This document shows positions 1 to 8,813 of a stretch of DNA of 64,000 nt, piece by piece. The stretch is taken from contig NZ_CP036433.1 of assembly GCF_007751035.1 (NCBI RefSeq), positions 3,267,001 through 3,331,000 of the forward strand. The letters are read 5' to 3'. The translations under genes and the position numbers were made by a program. Source of the stretch: Lignipirellula cremea (GTDB lineage Bacteria; Planctomycetota; Planctomycetia; Pirellulales; Pirellulaceae). The notes below the pieces were generated by a model. The model saw nothing but the letters and a program-made list of their open reading frames with translations, was not told the DNA's origin and ran no database searches. How positions within the stretch are numbered: position 1 is the first letter of the stretch; every line of letters begins with the position of its first letter.

Positions 1-602
1 GAGAACTTGTCGGAGTCCGCTTTCAGGCGGGCCGCTTCCGCATCGTGCGCGGCCTTGTCGGCAGCCACCGTGGCCAGCGCGTTCTGCATGGCCGTTTCGG
101 CGATCTCGGTCTTTTTCTGCTCGCCTGCCTGCACGGCGGCGATTTCGGCGTTCAGACGCTGCTCTTGCGCCAGGGCGGCCGTCAGCGATTCATTCTTGGA
201 ATTGATCACACCGATCAGATAACCGGGCAAGGCATGGTAGTTGCGAGCCTCGGTGAACTGCGAGCCGAATTTCTGCATGTCGTCGTTGTAGGCCGCTTCG
301 ATCTTCGCCATCTCTTCGGCGACTTCGGTGTTACGCGCCAGGTTAGGGCGATAGTCCGCGTCGATTTCGGCTTGCGAGCGTTTGCTCCAGCCGACCATCC
401 CTTTCATGATTTCGTAAGCCGCCTGGTAGGAGTCGCGAGATTTCGCCGCCGTGTCCGCCACCCCGATCTGGTTTTCTAGTTCCTTCGCGGATTTTTCCGC
501 CGCGACATAGTAGATATAGGTGCTTACCCCCAGGGCGACAATCAACATGGCCGACAAAATAAGTGCGACCTGGAGACCCTGACTTTCGCTGCTACGAGAC
601 AT
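1..602 (-). CDS. Membrane-anchored alanine-rich coiled-coil protein (3' end outside window)
   Basis: The frame opens at an ATG at 602 (MSRSSESQGLQVALIL) and stays open to the left edge, so about 200 N-terminal residues are visible. Residues 12-32 form one hydrophobic membrane segment (ALILSAMLIVALGVSTYIYY); what follows is rich in Ala, Glu, Lys and Gln with heptad-like spacing, as in a long periplasmic or cytoplasmic coiled coil. No enzymatic motif is visible. A GGAG lies upstream of the start. The gene is followed on its upstream side by a gene-free stretch and then by pdxJ on the same strand. I do not recognise a family; similar anchored coiled-coil proteins are common in planctomycetes. 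The call of a real gene is firm, the function unknown. Confidence 0.75.
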   Translation of the reverse strand, partial: MSRSSESQGLQVALILSAMLIVALGVSTYIYYVAAEKSAKELENQIGVADTAAKSRDSYQAAYEIMKGMVGWSKRSQAEIDADYRPNLARNTEVAEEMAKIEAAYNDDMQKFGSQFTEARNYHALPGYLIGVINSKNESLTAALAQEQRLNAEIAAVQAGEQKKTEIAETAMQNALATVAADKAAHDAEAARLKADSDKF

Positions 603-953
603 TCTTCATGCTCCTAAAGGCCCAGCCTGCGCGTGAATTATCGAAAAGAATTCGCTTCGACTGCCGAGGATCGCGACTGGACGACGCCGCCCTGGCAACC
701 GAAGATTCGTTCCCCCGGGCGCCAACTATTCCACAAAACGGAAACAATCAGTTCACCCTGGAACAAATCTGCTGCGAAGCATGTAAGTTCGGAAAAGAAA
801 ACAATATAAAGCGATTCTAAATTCGCTTCAGGGAGCTGTCAAACAAGAAAAAACGAGGCGGGGGCACGAGTGCACCCTGTTTTTCCCCCTGCGATGGGTG
901 GTTTTTGAGCAGGCAGCCGTCGATATGCTCGAAGTTTCCGCGGCGCCGACGCC
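603..953. other. Intergenic stretch between the coiled-coil gene and pdxJ
   Basis: No convincing gene. It is AT-richer than its neighbours near 780-860 and carries the terminator-like hairpin listed separately. The promoter of the leftward coiled-coil gene must lie here, but I see no clear sigma70 pair. Confidence 0.6.
848..884 (-). terminator. Possible bidirectional intrinsic terminator downstream of pdxJ
   Basis: GGGGGCAC (860-867) pairs with GTGCACCC (870-877) with one mismatch around a 2-base loop. On the - strand the stem is followed by a T-run (complement of AAGAAAAAA, 847-853), fitting termination of pdxJ, whose stop is at 954. On the + strand a T-run (878-884) follows too. The very short loop weakens the call. 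Confidence 0.45.
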
Positions 954-1679
954 CTAAACGCTGATTCTCTCTTTCATTTCCCGCACCGCGCGCTCCATGC
1001 CGATCATAAGGGCTCGCGCGATAATGGAGTGGCCGATGTTCAGTTCATGCATGTCGGCAATACGGGCGACCGGCTGGACGTTGCGCACCGTAAGCCCATG
1101 TCCGGCATGCAGCTGCATGTTCAGCTGGCGAATCTTTTCTCCCGCCCTGATCAGCTTCTGCAGCTCCTGCTGCTGGTCGGCGCCTTGCGCGTTGGCGTAG
1201 CTGCCCGTGTGGAGTTCGACGGCGTCGGCTTCCATCTGGGCGGCGGCCTCGATCTGGTCGTCGTCGGGATCCAGGAACAGGCTGACGAAGACGCCGGCGT
1301 CCTGCAGTTTGCGGACGGCCTGCTGCACCTCGGGCCGATGCTTCACCACATCGAGTCCGCCTTCGGTAGTGACTTCCTCCCGGCGTTCGGGCACCAGTGT
1401 CGCCTGGTGGGGCTTCGTCTGGCAGGCGATGTCGAGGATCTCGCCGACGCAGGCCAGCTCCAGGTTCAGCTTTACGGTGACGGTTTCCCGCAACAGCCGC
1501 AGATCGCGATCCTGGATATGGCGGCGGTCCTCGCGCAGATGCACCGTAATGACATCGGCCCCGCCCAGTTCGGCCAGCGCAGCCGCCCAGACGGGATCGG
1601 GCTCGTAGGTTTTCCGTGCCTGCCGCACGGTGGCGATGTGGTCAATGTTCACGCCTAATTCCGGCATCGCGATACTCAC
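954..1679 (-). CDS. pdxJ: Pyridoxine 5'-phosphate synthase
   Basis: 241 residues, the usual length for PdxJ, which condenses 3-amino-2-oxopropyl phosphate with 1-deoxyxylulose 5-phosphate to pyridoxine 5'-phosphate in the DXP-dependent vitamin B6 route; a cytosolic TIM barrel. Family blocks seen in order: [12 protein letters not shown] near the N-terminus, [51 protein letters not shown] and the C-terminal phosphate-binding LHAGHGLT and [11 protein letters not shown]. The first methionine is used; a second one five codons later (MPELGVN) is equally possible. It is transcribed alone, away from the serine acetyltransferase gene, with a hairpin downstream. The identification is secure. Confidence 0.96.
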   Translation of the reverse strand: MSIAMPELGVNIDHIATVRQARKTYEPDPVWAAALAELGGADVITVHLREDRRHIQDRDLRLLRETVTVKLNLELACVGEILDIACQTKPHQATLVPERREEVTTEGGLDVVKHRPEVQQAVRKLQDAGVFVSLFLDPDDDQIEAAAQMEADAVELHTGSYANAQGADQQQELQKLIRAGEKIRQLNMQLHAGHGLTVRNVQPVARIADMHELNIGHSIIARALMIGMERAVREMKERISV

Positions 1680-2259
1680 AGGTAGGCGGAGCCCGCCCCG
1701 CAGGACCAGGGCTCCGGCAGATCGGTCGACGGCGCTGGCCGTCAGACAAAAGGGGGTGATGGAACGTCCATTTTAGCCGCCCTTTGCCCGGATCACACCC
1801 GGGCAAGGTGTTCCCTGCCGCCGCTGCCGTGCGTTCCGCCGGCGCCGCACGCAAGTCGTCCTGCCGCAGCGCTCGGCGCTTCGCGGGGCCGGCGGCCTGT
1901 CCTTTTCCGCCCAGGCGATATAATGGGGGAAGTTTTCCGCCTGGGTAAAGGGTCCGGCGGCCGGATCACTGGCTTTACCGTCAGCACCGGGAAAACCTAA
2001 ACTTCGATAGCACGCGCCGCCGAAGATTCAATGCAGTTGGCGACTCTGTCGGTCGCAAGCAGTGTGGCGACCCTCACGGTTGTGAGAAAAACGTCGCCTG
2101 AAACGTTGGGAAGTTGTCATGCTCCTTTGCTATCCGTTCCTTTCCTCGGGTCTTTGTACGAGTCCGGCGCTGCCGGACTTTTTCCAGAACCCGTAACGGC
2201 GGAGCCCTTCTCGCCGTTTGGATACGACCGCACTTTTTCTCCCGCTGGGAACCTTTCCG
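1680..2259. other. Divergent intergenic region between pdxJ and the serine acetyltransferase gene
   Basis: 580 bases with no convincing coding signal; the open frames crossing it have atypical composition and continue into the neighbour in the wrong frame. It must hold both promoters. A perfect TATAAT sits at 1919-1924 on the + strand, but the expected -35 position reads CCTGTC, a poor match, so I do not call a promoter. Confidence 0.5.
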
Positions 2260-3234
2260 ATGGCTTCCGATTTCCGCCTCAAAGAACAGCTGCCCGAACT
2301 CACCAAACGGATTGTCGAAACGTACAACAAAACCGACAACATCAACCACCTGGGCCACTGCCCTTTGCCCAAGTACGACGTGGTCGTATCGATCCTGGAA
2401 GATCTGAAAGAGATCCTCTATCCGGGCTATCGTCGTCGGGAACGCCTGCACCTGGGCAATGTGACCTACCTGGTCGGCGACCTGATCGATGGGCTGCATG
2501 ACAAGCTCACCGCGCAGATCGCCCGGGCCCTGATGCACGAGGCCCGCGTGCAGAACGGCTCGTCCAAAGATCCTTGCGGCGACGAAGACGATTACGACGC
2601 CAAAGGGCAAACCATGGCGATCGAGTTCCTCAACCGCATCCCCCACCTGCGCGAAGTCCTGTCGACCGACGCCCAGGCCGCCTTTGACGGCGACCCCGCC
2701 TGCCGGAATGTCGACGAGGTGATCTTCTGCTATCCAGGCCTGGAAGCAATCACCGTGTACCGCATTGCCCACGAGCTGCACAAACTGCAGACCCCGTTCA
2801 TCCCCCGCATGATGACCGAATGGGCCCATAAAGAAACGGGCATCGATATCCATCCCGGCGCCCATATTGGCCGGTACTTTTTCATCGATCACGGCACGGG
2901 CGTGGTGATTGGCGAAACGTGCCACATTGGCGACCACGTGAAGCTCTACCAGGGCGTGACCCTGGGCGCCTTGAGCTTCCCGACCGATAGCGACGGCAAG
3001 CTGATTCGCGACGCCAAGCGGCATCCCACGCTGGAAGACAACGTGGTGATCTACGCCAGTGCGACCGTGCTGGGCGGCAAGACGGTGATCGGCCACGACT
3101 CGGTGATTGGTTCCAGCGTCTGGCTCACCAGCAGCGTGGCGCCCATGTCGACGGTGATCATGGAAAAACCCAAACTCCGCATCCGCGCCGAAACGCCGGA
3201 CGAACTCAAAGCCGAAGTGAACTACCAGATCTAA
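2260..3234 (+). CDS. cysE: Serine O-acetyltransferase (EpsC/CysE type)
   Basis: 324 residues from the ATG at 2260 ([10 protein letters not shown]); an in-frame ATG at 2218 would add 14 residues without family character. It transfers acetyl from acetyl-CoA to L-serine, the committed step to cysteine. The N-terminal half is helical; the C-terminal third is a left-handed beta-helix of hexapeptide repeats, seen as [39 protein letters not shown] and VTLGALSFP, with the His of FIDHGTG in the usual catalytic position. The long N-terminal region is typical of the EpsC-like bacterial subgroup rather than the short enteric CysE. It is monocistronic and closed by the strong terminator at 3268. Confidence 0.92.
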   Translation: MASDFRLKEQLPELTKRIVETYNKTDNINHLGHCPLPKYDVVVSILEDLKEILYPGYRRRERLHLGNVTYLVGDLIDGLHDKLTAQIARALMHEARVQNGSSKDPCGDEDDYDAKGQTMAIEFLNRIPHLREVLSTDAQAAFDGDPACRNVDEVIFCYPGLEAITVYRIAHELHKLQTPFIPRMMTEWAHKETGIDIHPGAHIGRYFFIDHGTGVVIGETCHIGDHVKLYQGVTLGALSFPTDSDGKLIRDAKRHPTLEDNVVIYASATVLGGKTVIGHDSVIGSSVWLTSSVAPMSTVIMEKPKLRIRAETPDELKAEVNYQI

Positions 3235-3267
3235 CTTTCGGCGATCGAGTCCAGGCGAACGATCCCA

Positions 3268-3296
3268 CGGCCCTGCTTTCCGGCAGGGCCGTTTTT
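3268..3296 (+). terminator. Rho-independent terminator of the serine acetyltransferase gene
   Basis: A perfect 9-bp stem, CGGCCCTGC (3268-3276) with GCAGGGCCG (3283-3291), loop TTTCCG, followed by five Ts. It lies 34 bases after the stop codon and touches the stop of the convergent protease gene. Confidence 0.92.
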
Positions 3297-3873
3297 ACTG
3301 AAGCGTCGGTCCTGGTTCTTCTGCAGCGATGTGCGATGGCGCGAACACCGCCAGGCAGTCGCGGCGGAACCCGCGATAGCCGAAGCCAATCGTCAGCAGG
3401 CAATACAGCGCGATCGACGACGGCCAGGCGCCATGCTCCAGCAGCTTCGTCGTATCCAAGTACGCGCCGCCTGCGTACCAGGCGGCCGCCAGATACACTC
3501 CATTCGCGAGCAGGCAGAAGTGGGCGACAAACCCCATCCAACGCCAGCGGACCAGCCACGCCATCGCAACCGGAACCAGAACGCCCAGCAGCGGGCCAGC
3601 CCAGAGCGTAATCAGAGGGTGCGGGTCGGGCGAGAAGATACTGTAAGGCAACTTCCAGGGCCGCAGGTCGGCCCGACGCAGTTCGGCGCCGCTGGCCCAG
3701 CCGCCGATCAGATGGCCCATCTCATGCGTGAACGTCATCATGCACCAGGACGCTCCCAGCATCACGGCGAACGCCGCCAGGCGTTTTCCAAGCGTCATGA
3801 GGCGGCTGATCCCGTTGGCAGCAGGACCGGCTACGGCGTCAGGGCGCGTCGGCGTCGGGCTCTGCGACGTCAT
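3295..3873 (-). CDS. Site-2-protease-like (M50 family) membrane protein
   Basis: 192 residues with about five hydrophobic segments. The first segment carries HEMGH at residues 50-54 (context MMTFTHEMGHLIGGWASG), the HEXXH zinc motif placed inside a membrane helix as in M50 intramembrane metalloproteases. I do not see a clear NxxPxxxLDG second motif; the nearest candidate is YLDTTKLLEHG near residue 140, which could supply the third metal ligand. The coding region begins 35 bases inside the 3' end of the upstream CAP-domain gene on the same strand, so the two are co-transcribed and perhaps translationally coupled. Substrate unknown; it may also be a metalloprotease-like fold without activity. 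Confidence 0.7.
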   Translation of the reverse strand: MTSQSPTPTRPDAVAGPAANGISRLMTLGKRLAAFAVMLGASWCMMTFTHEMGHLIGGWASGAELRRADLRPWKLPYSIFSPDPHPLITLWAGPLLGVLVPVAMAWLVRWRWMGFVAHFCLLANGVYLAAAWYAGGAYLDTTKLLEHGAWPSSIALYCLLTIGFGYRGFRRDCLAVFAPSHIAAEEPGPTLQ

Positions 3874-4726
3874 CCTGGATTGCCTTTCGTTCGACGCTCA
3901 GCTGCTGATTATCTCCTGTCGTCAGCAGGTACTTGACGCCGCTAGTCACCTTGCCGATGAGCTCGGGGGAGCCCGCCACTTCGATCTGCGCACGATGACA
4001 TTCAAAGTGCGTACGCGTGGTGCGGGGGGCCAGCTGGAAGCTTTCGTTCCGGTCGCCTGCTTTCAGGCGATACTGCACCTCGCCGGCGGTTTGATTGACG
4101 ATCTGGAATTCCTGCTGGGCCGACTTGGGCAGACCGAACAGCTGTACGGCGTAGAACGCGTTCTTCTCATTGCCGACGACCGCGACGGCCGTTTCCACGA
4201 TCTCGTCATCAAGCATGGCCCTGCGATGCGGCGGCGAGTTCTGCCATCCTTCCACAAACCCTTTGGCCAGTTCGTCGGCGGTGAACGCTTTAGTTCCGTG
4301 GCGCCAGGCAATGTTCTCCAGCACGATACAGTAATCGTACTGATGCGCATTGGCCCGTTCCGCCGGCGTGCGCCCGTCGGCATGATGCCCGTACTTCTGC
4401 GTGCTCGCCATGAAGTGAGCAAAGTCATACGCCGTTTGGCCCAGTCGCAGATTGCTGGTCAGAGTCGACAGTTGCTGCCCTTCGCGGAACAGGTTGGTCG
4501 CCTGGATAATCTGCAAAGCGATTTCATCCCGCCGCGTGGTCTCAAGCGCTACGGCTGATGGCTGGGGCGGTGCGTCGCTGGTCGATGTCGGACGAACGGG
4601 CGCCTGGCCTGCGGGGTCCTGGGCCAGGCCGCTGTCGCCCCCGAACCCGACTCCCGCCAGGGGCGCCGAAAAGATCAGCAGGATCCGCAGCATGCGAAAT
4701 GAACGAGACCGGGACAAAATACCCAT
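3839..4726 (-). CDS. Secreted CAP-domain (SCP/PR-1) protein
   Basis: 295 residues. A hydrophobic signal (MLRILLIFSAPLAGVGF) is followed by a Pro/Ala linker and a CAP domain: an N-terminal helix (RRDEIALQIIQATNLFREG), ASTQKYGHHADGRTPAERA with the characteristic His, then VLENIAW, EGWQNSPPHRRAMLDD (the second conserved His) and AVAVVGNEKNAFYAVQLFG. A C-terminal beta-rich extension of about 80 residues has no family I recognise. The start at 4726 is preferred over 4768 because it leaves a normal signal peptide; an internal Met at 4693 is another option. It overlaps the M50-like gene downstream. Bacterial CAP proteins are extracytoplasmic, with roles mostly unknown. Confidence 0.82.
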   Translation of the reverse strand: MGILSRSRSFRMLRILLIFSAPLAGVGFGGDSGLAQDPAGQAPVRPTSTSDAPPQPSAVALETTRRDEIALQIIQATNLFREGQQLSTLTSNLRLGQTAYDFAHFMASTQKYGHHADGRTPAERANAHQYDYCIVLENIAWRHGTKAFTADELAKGFVEGWQNSPPHRRAMLDDEIVETAVAVVGNEKNAFYAVQLFGLPKSAQQEFQIVNQTAGEVQYRLKAGDRNESFQLAPRTTRTHFECHRAQIEVAGSPELIGKVTSGVKYLLTTGDNQQLSVERKAIQDDVAEPDADAP

Positions 4727-4990
4727 CGCACCACTTTCACTAAAACCTCGCGTCGAAAGAACCCCCACGGGTCATCTTACCATTGCACCCGGCGGTCTGG
4801 CGATGGTTGCCTGCAACGGTTTTTTTCACGACAGGTGATTCGCAAGAATTTCTGCCGGGCTCCGCCGCTTCGGGGTCGCGCGACGGCCAGGTCGACGTTC
4901 TCCCCGCCGCCTGCGGTTCACGTTATGATTGCGTGCCGGGCGACCGTCGCGTCGCGATAGATCCACGCAACTTCCAGAAGAAAGCACAGG

Positions 4991-5740
4991 ATGACGGCTC
5001 CGGTAATGCTGGTAACAGGCAGCGGACGTGATCGCCTGGGACGCCAGCTGGTCGACGCCTTTGCGGACCAGGGTTATGCCATTGCGCTGCACTACCATTC
5101 GTCGGCGGAAGAAGCCCAACAGGCAGTGCAGGAACTGCGCGACCGCGGCGTCACGGTCGAGGCGTACCAGGCTAACGTGGCCGAAGAAGGCGAAGTCGAG
5201 CAGATGATCGCGGACGTCGTCCAGCGCTTTGGCCGCATCGACCTGCTGGCCTGCACCGCCTCGATCTGGCCGACGATCCCGCTCGAACAGACGACCGCCG
5301 CCGATGTGCTGAAAAGTTTCGAGGTCAACACGCTCGGCTCTTTCCTCTGCGCCAAGGCGGCCGGGCTGGCGATGACGAAGCAGCCGACAGGCGGTTCGAT
5401 CGTGCTGTTCGGCGACTGGGCCATCGAACGACCGTACAAAGATCATGCCGCGTATTTCATCGCCAAAGGCGCCATCCCCACGCTCACTCGCATGCTGGCG
5501 GTGGAGCTGGCGGAGCGGAACCCGCAGGTGCGGGTCAACTGCATCCATCCCGGCCCCGTGCTCTTCCCGCCCGGCCTGACCGAGGCCGAGCAGCAGGAGT
5601 CGATCGATTCGACGCTGGTCAAAACGGCCAACTGCCCCGACGCGATCGTCCAGGCGGTGCAGCTGCTGGCTTCCAATCCGATGATGACGGGCGTCTGCCT
5701 GCCCGTCGACGGCGGGCGTACGATTTTCGCCCGCGAATAA
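4991..5740 (+). CDS. Short-chain dehydrogenase/reductase (SDR)
   Basis: 249 residues, a single Rossmann domain. The cofactor loop is present in altered form (VTGSGRDRLGRQLVDAF instead of TGxxxGxG), which recalls pteridine-reductase-like SDRs. The catalytic Tyr-xxx-Lys appears as AAYFIAKGA, and the C-terminal IHPGPVLFPPG and GVCLPVDGG blocks match the classical SDR end. Probably NAD(P)H-dependent; substrate not predictable from the sequence. The gene starts about 260 bases from the divergent CAP gene, and the next small gene follows after 40 bases, suggesting an operon of two. Confidence 0.85.
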   Translation: MTAPVMLVTGSGRDRLGRQLVDAFADQGYAIALHYHSSAEEAQQAVQELRDRGVTVEAYQANVAEEGEVEQMIADVVQRFGRIDLLACTASIWPTIPLEQTTAADVLKSFEVNTLGSFLCAKAAGLAMTKQPTGGSIVLFGDWAIERPYKDHAAYFIAKGAIPTLTRMLAVELAERNPQVRVNCIHPGPVLFPPGLTEAEQQESIDSTLVKTANCPDAIVQAVQLLASNPMMTGVCLPVDGGRTIFARE

Positions 5741-5780
5741 CTTCCCTGGTAAATAACCTCGCTAATACAGGAGCCCGGCC

Positions 5781-6269
5781 ATGGCCCGGCAGGAAGAAGA
5801 TCGGGAAGACATCCTTCGCGAGGCGACCGCCCTGGTGCAGCGGATCGAGCTTCGTTTGCCTGGCGATTCCGAGGAGCCGGTCGTCGCCGGCTTTCGCACG
5901 TCTGGCGCCATCTGTTTTTACTTCGGCGCGGATCCTGTTTACCAGTTCAACTCCCAGGGCGAGCTTCGCCGCGGCTATCGGGGCGGCCTGCTGATCAAAG
6001 CGGAACGCGGCAAGCTCTACACGCTGCGCCGGGAACGGACCGACGGCCAGGTGGTGCTGCATCGCAGCGAACTTTCGGCAGCCGCCACGGACGAACTAGG
6101 GTGGACGATGCGGGCCCTGCTGGGCCAGCTACGCGATGACCTGCAGGCAGGACGCTGCACCATCACCGGCCAGGTTCCACCCGACCAGGACGTCGCCGCC
6201 CTGGTGCAAGTCTGGCTGGACGAGAACGCCGATGCCTTCTCGATCGCCGACGCGCCGAATAGTCGTTAA
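5781..6269 (+). CDS. Conserved small hypothetical protein
   Basis: 162 residues starting at an ATG behind a good Shine-Dalgarno (ACAGGAG). It is soluble, with an acidic helical N-terminus, a central beta-rich part (AGFRTSGAICFYFGADP, GGLLIKAERGKLYTLRRE) and a helical end. It follows the SDR gene after 40 bases and is probably co-transcribed with it. I do not recognise a named domain; the coding call rests on codon composition, the ribosome binding site and operon position. Confidence 0.75.
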   Translation: MARQEEDREDILREATALVQRIELRLPGDSEEPVVAGFRTSGAICFYFGADPVYQFNSQGELRRGYRGGLLIKAERGKLYTLRRERTDGQVVLHRSELSAAATDELGWTMRALLGQLRDDLQAGRCTITGQVPPDQDVAALVQVWLDENADAFSIADAPNSR

Positions 6270-6439
6270 GCGGCGCGCATGCTGTCGTCGTTTGCTGGGA
6301 CCGCTGTGACCTGGTGCTGCGTCAAGGCAAAGAGTTCGGGTTCTTCCAATTAGCCGTTTTGGCGATAGCCACGGTTAACTAAAAGGAACAGCGGCTCGCG
6401 CGAAAATGGCCAAACCTAAAATTGAAACTTGACGCACCA

Positions 6440-8770
6440 CTAGCGCGTTTCCAGCCGCACCGTCGTTTCGGCGTAAATCGGCAGGCCTTCACGCTCGGAC
6501 CGGGCCTGCAGGACGATATCGAAGCGCGGCGGTAAACTGGCGCCGGCCGGGTACTGCAGCGTGAGCGTGGCCTGGTCCTGGTCAGCGGCGACTTCCGCCT
6601 GGGAACAGACCAGGCCGGGGTGCGACTCGGGCGTTTTGAGTCCAATCTGGATCGCGTCCATCGCGACGCGCCGCATCAACTGGACGGTGATCTGCCGCGA
6701 TTCGCCCGGCTGCCAGGCGACGATCGCGGGTTCGGCGTTCATGACGAGTCGTCCTGGCGCGCAGCCCATCGACAGGTTGCCGCTGGCCACATGGAACACG
6801 GGGACCGACTTTTTGGCGCCGTCGAGAACCTGCACCACCCCCATCACACGGCAGCGCTGGGTGGTGCCTTCGGTTGCTTCCTTCTGGATGATCAGGGGCA
6901 GATGGCCCGTGCTGGATCCGGCTTCGGCCAGGCCCGTCAAGGGAACCACCGTGCCGCGTTTGTCGGGTTCAACTGGCAGCAGCAGGATCTGGCCGTCGAA
7001 GCCTTCCTCTCGTTCTACGTCGACGGGAAACGGAAACGCCGCCAGCTGGGGCGCTTCCAGGATGGCCGATCCCACCGACAGCTTGAAGGGGATGTGCGGA
7101 CTGACGGCGAGCCACAGATGGGGGCTGCTGGTTGTCGCCTTGGCGCTTTCACGGATTTGAGCCGTGTAAGAAACGGGCGGTTCGCGGTCGGTCGATCGGA
7201 CGACGATCTGCACCAGGCCGGCGATCGATCCCACGCCTGGCGCCACGGTCAGCGGCAGCTGGACGGTATCGGTCGGTTTGGCGGGGGTCGGTTGCGATTC
7301 CACCGTCACGCCGGGCGGCAGCCCGATCGCGGTAACTTCCCAGGCGCCGGTCGGCTTGTCGATCTGTTCGACCTTGACCGGCAGGTTCGTGGTTTCACCT
7401 GCGTAAACAGGGAACGAGGAAACATCGACGGTCGCGGCCAGGCTGGGCTGTCCGCCAGTGATGCTGAGTCGATAAGCGTACGCCTCGCCGCCCCGGTCGC
7501 TCCGTTCGCGCAGCTGCACGTACAGCGGGCCGTCGCTGGAAGGAGCGTAGCGGTAGCTGGGATCGCGGGAGGTGCGGGTATCGTCGATCTCTCGCAGCAC
7601 CTTGCCGGTCGGATCGAGAATCGCGAGCACGGCGTCGGTCGGAAAGGCAAGATCGGCCGCCGCTACATCGAAGGCGAGCGACTCCCCTTTGACGCCCATC
7701 ACCTGGTACAGGTCCAGGTCGCCAGGCTGGGAGAAGCGGCCGTTGATGGTCACGGGGCCAGCGACCGGCATGGCCTGCTCGATCGTGTCGTTCGGTTCCG
7801 CCTCGGTCGTTTCCGGATCGTGGCCGACGACCAGCGACAGCTCGTTCGCGCCGCCGGGCAAGCGAACGGCAAGCCGGCCGGCAGGGCCGGTGGCGACTTC
7901 GTGTTCGCAAGAAGAACCATCGCCTTGGCCGGGCAGGTTCCAGCCGTGCAGCGTCACGCGGGCCTTGCTGTTCTCCGGCAGCCCCGGTGGGAAAGCATCG
8001 TCCAGCCAGGGGCCAGTGGTGAGCGTGAGGCGATAGACATGCTGCGGTCCGCCCGCCAACTGGAAGTCGCGCAGCTGGATCGTATACAGGCCGTCCGCCG
8101 GGGCGCGAAACACCATCAACGCGTCGGCCGTATGGTGGGCGAACCCTTCCGCCGCCACGACGCCCTGGGCGTCAAGCAGCTGCAGGAGCGGGTCGACCGA
8201 CGAGTTTATCGCCTGGGTGGTCGCCGCGGCCACCAGCTGCTGGCCGGCAGTCAGCCGGACGTGGAAATGGTGCAGCGTCCTTTCGGCAGCGAGCCGGCCG
8301 TTGATGGTGACAGGAAGTGACACCTCAAGCGGTTCGGTCGACTCCGTATCGTGGATCTGTTCCGGCAGGTCGCCAAGGAGAAACGGAAACGGGGCGGACC
8401 CGCCCTGCGGCAGGGCCAGGCGAATTTCGTGGGAACCCAGCGACGTGTCGGGCGCCGCCCTCAGCAGGAAGCGATCGGTGACTTCAGCGTCGGGCGAGGT
8501 CAGGCCGGGGGAAGCAAACACCAGGCGACAGGCGGCCGGGGCGAACTCGCTCTGCACGGCGATCGTCGTTTCCGTCCCGCGCTGCGCGCCGGGCGGGAAC
8601 AGGCAGTCGATCCGCGGCGTCGTCTGACCCTGGGAACCGTCAGCCAGCAAACCGCTGAGCACGAACGTCAGAATCGCCAGGCCTCGTACGAAGCACAAGG
8701 GCTGGATCTCGTCGCGCAGCAGGCAGGCGGCGCGGCCGGGGCGGCGCTGATTCCGGGGGGAAGCAGTCAT
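6440..8770 (-). CDS. Secreted PPC-domain protein of a planctomycete DUF1549/DUF1501 operon
   Basis: 776 residues. A hydrophobic signal lies near residues 28-45 (FVRGLAILTFVLSGLLADG). The rest is beta-rich: two pre-peptidase C-terminal (PPC) type domains can be seen, one around RTLHHFHVRLTAGQQLV and VYRLTLTTGPWLDD, one around ATTEAEPNDTIEQA and RFSQPGDLDLYQVMG with the usual YRYAPSSDGPLYVQL continuation, then Ig-like or CARDB-like beta domains to the end. No catalytic residues are evident, so it is likely a binding or scaffold protein at the cell surface. It is the last gene of a leftward trio, 43 bases after the DUF1501 gene. Confidence 0.8.
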   Translation of the reverse strand: MTASPRNQRRPGRAACLLRDEIQPLCFVRGLAILTFVLSGLLADGSQGQTTPRIDCLFPPGAQRGTETTIAVQSEFAPAACRLVFASPGLTSPDAEVTDRFLLRAAPDTSLGSHEIRLALPQGGSAPFPFLLGDLPEQIHDTESTEPLEVSLPVTINGRLAAERTLHHFHVRLTAGQQLVAAATTQAINSSVDPLLQLLDAQGVVAAEGFAHHTADALMVFRAPADGLYTIQLRDFQLAGGPQHVYRLTLTTGPWLDDAFPPGLPENSKARVTLHGWNLPGQGDGSSCEHEVATGPAGRLAVRLPGGANELSLVVGHDPETTEAEPNDTIEQAMPVAGPVTINGRFSQPGDLDLYQVMGVKGESLAFDVAAADLAFPTDAVLAILDPTGKVLREIDDTRTSRDPSYRYAPSSDGPLYVQLRERSDRGGEAYAYRLSITGGQPSLAATVDVSSFPVYAGETTNLPVKVEQIDKPTGAWEVTAIGLPPGVTVESQPTPAKPTDTVQLPLTVAPGVGSIAGLVQIVVRSTDREPPVSYTAQIRESAKATTSSPHLWLAVSPHIPFKLSVGSAILEAPQLAAFPFPVDVEREEGFDGQILLLPVEPDKRGTVVPLTGLAEAGSSTGHLPLIIQKEATEGTTQRCRVMGVVQVLDGAKKSVPVFHVASGNLSMGCAPGRLVMNAEPAIVAWQPGESRQITVQLMRRVAMDAIQIGLKTPESHPGLVCSQAEVAADQDQATLTLQYPAGASLPPRFDIVLQARSEREGLPIYAETTVRLETR

Positions 8771-8813
8771 GGGGATCGACCGGGGGGAAACGCAGGCGAG
8801 GAAGGGAGAGCGG

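Noticed and set aside
563-820. 85-codon + strand ORF overlapping the start of the coiled-coil gene
   Set aside because: It begins inside the opposite gene, has no ribosome binding site and no protein-like pattern.
1029-1658. 209-codon + strand ORF opposite pdxJ
   Set aside because: A shadow of pdxJ; long antisense frames are expected in high-GC genes. The same applies to the large opposite frames at 2074-3096, 6620-8320, 8769-10178, 26011-27357, 48909-51182, 52617-54164 and 55332-57881.
1919-1924. TATAAT as a promoter for the serine acetyltransferase gene
   Set aside because: No acceptable -35 at 16-18 bases and a distance of over 330 bases to the start.
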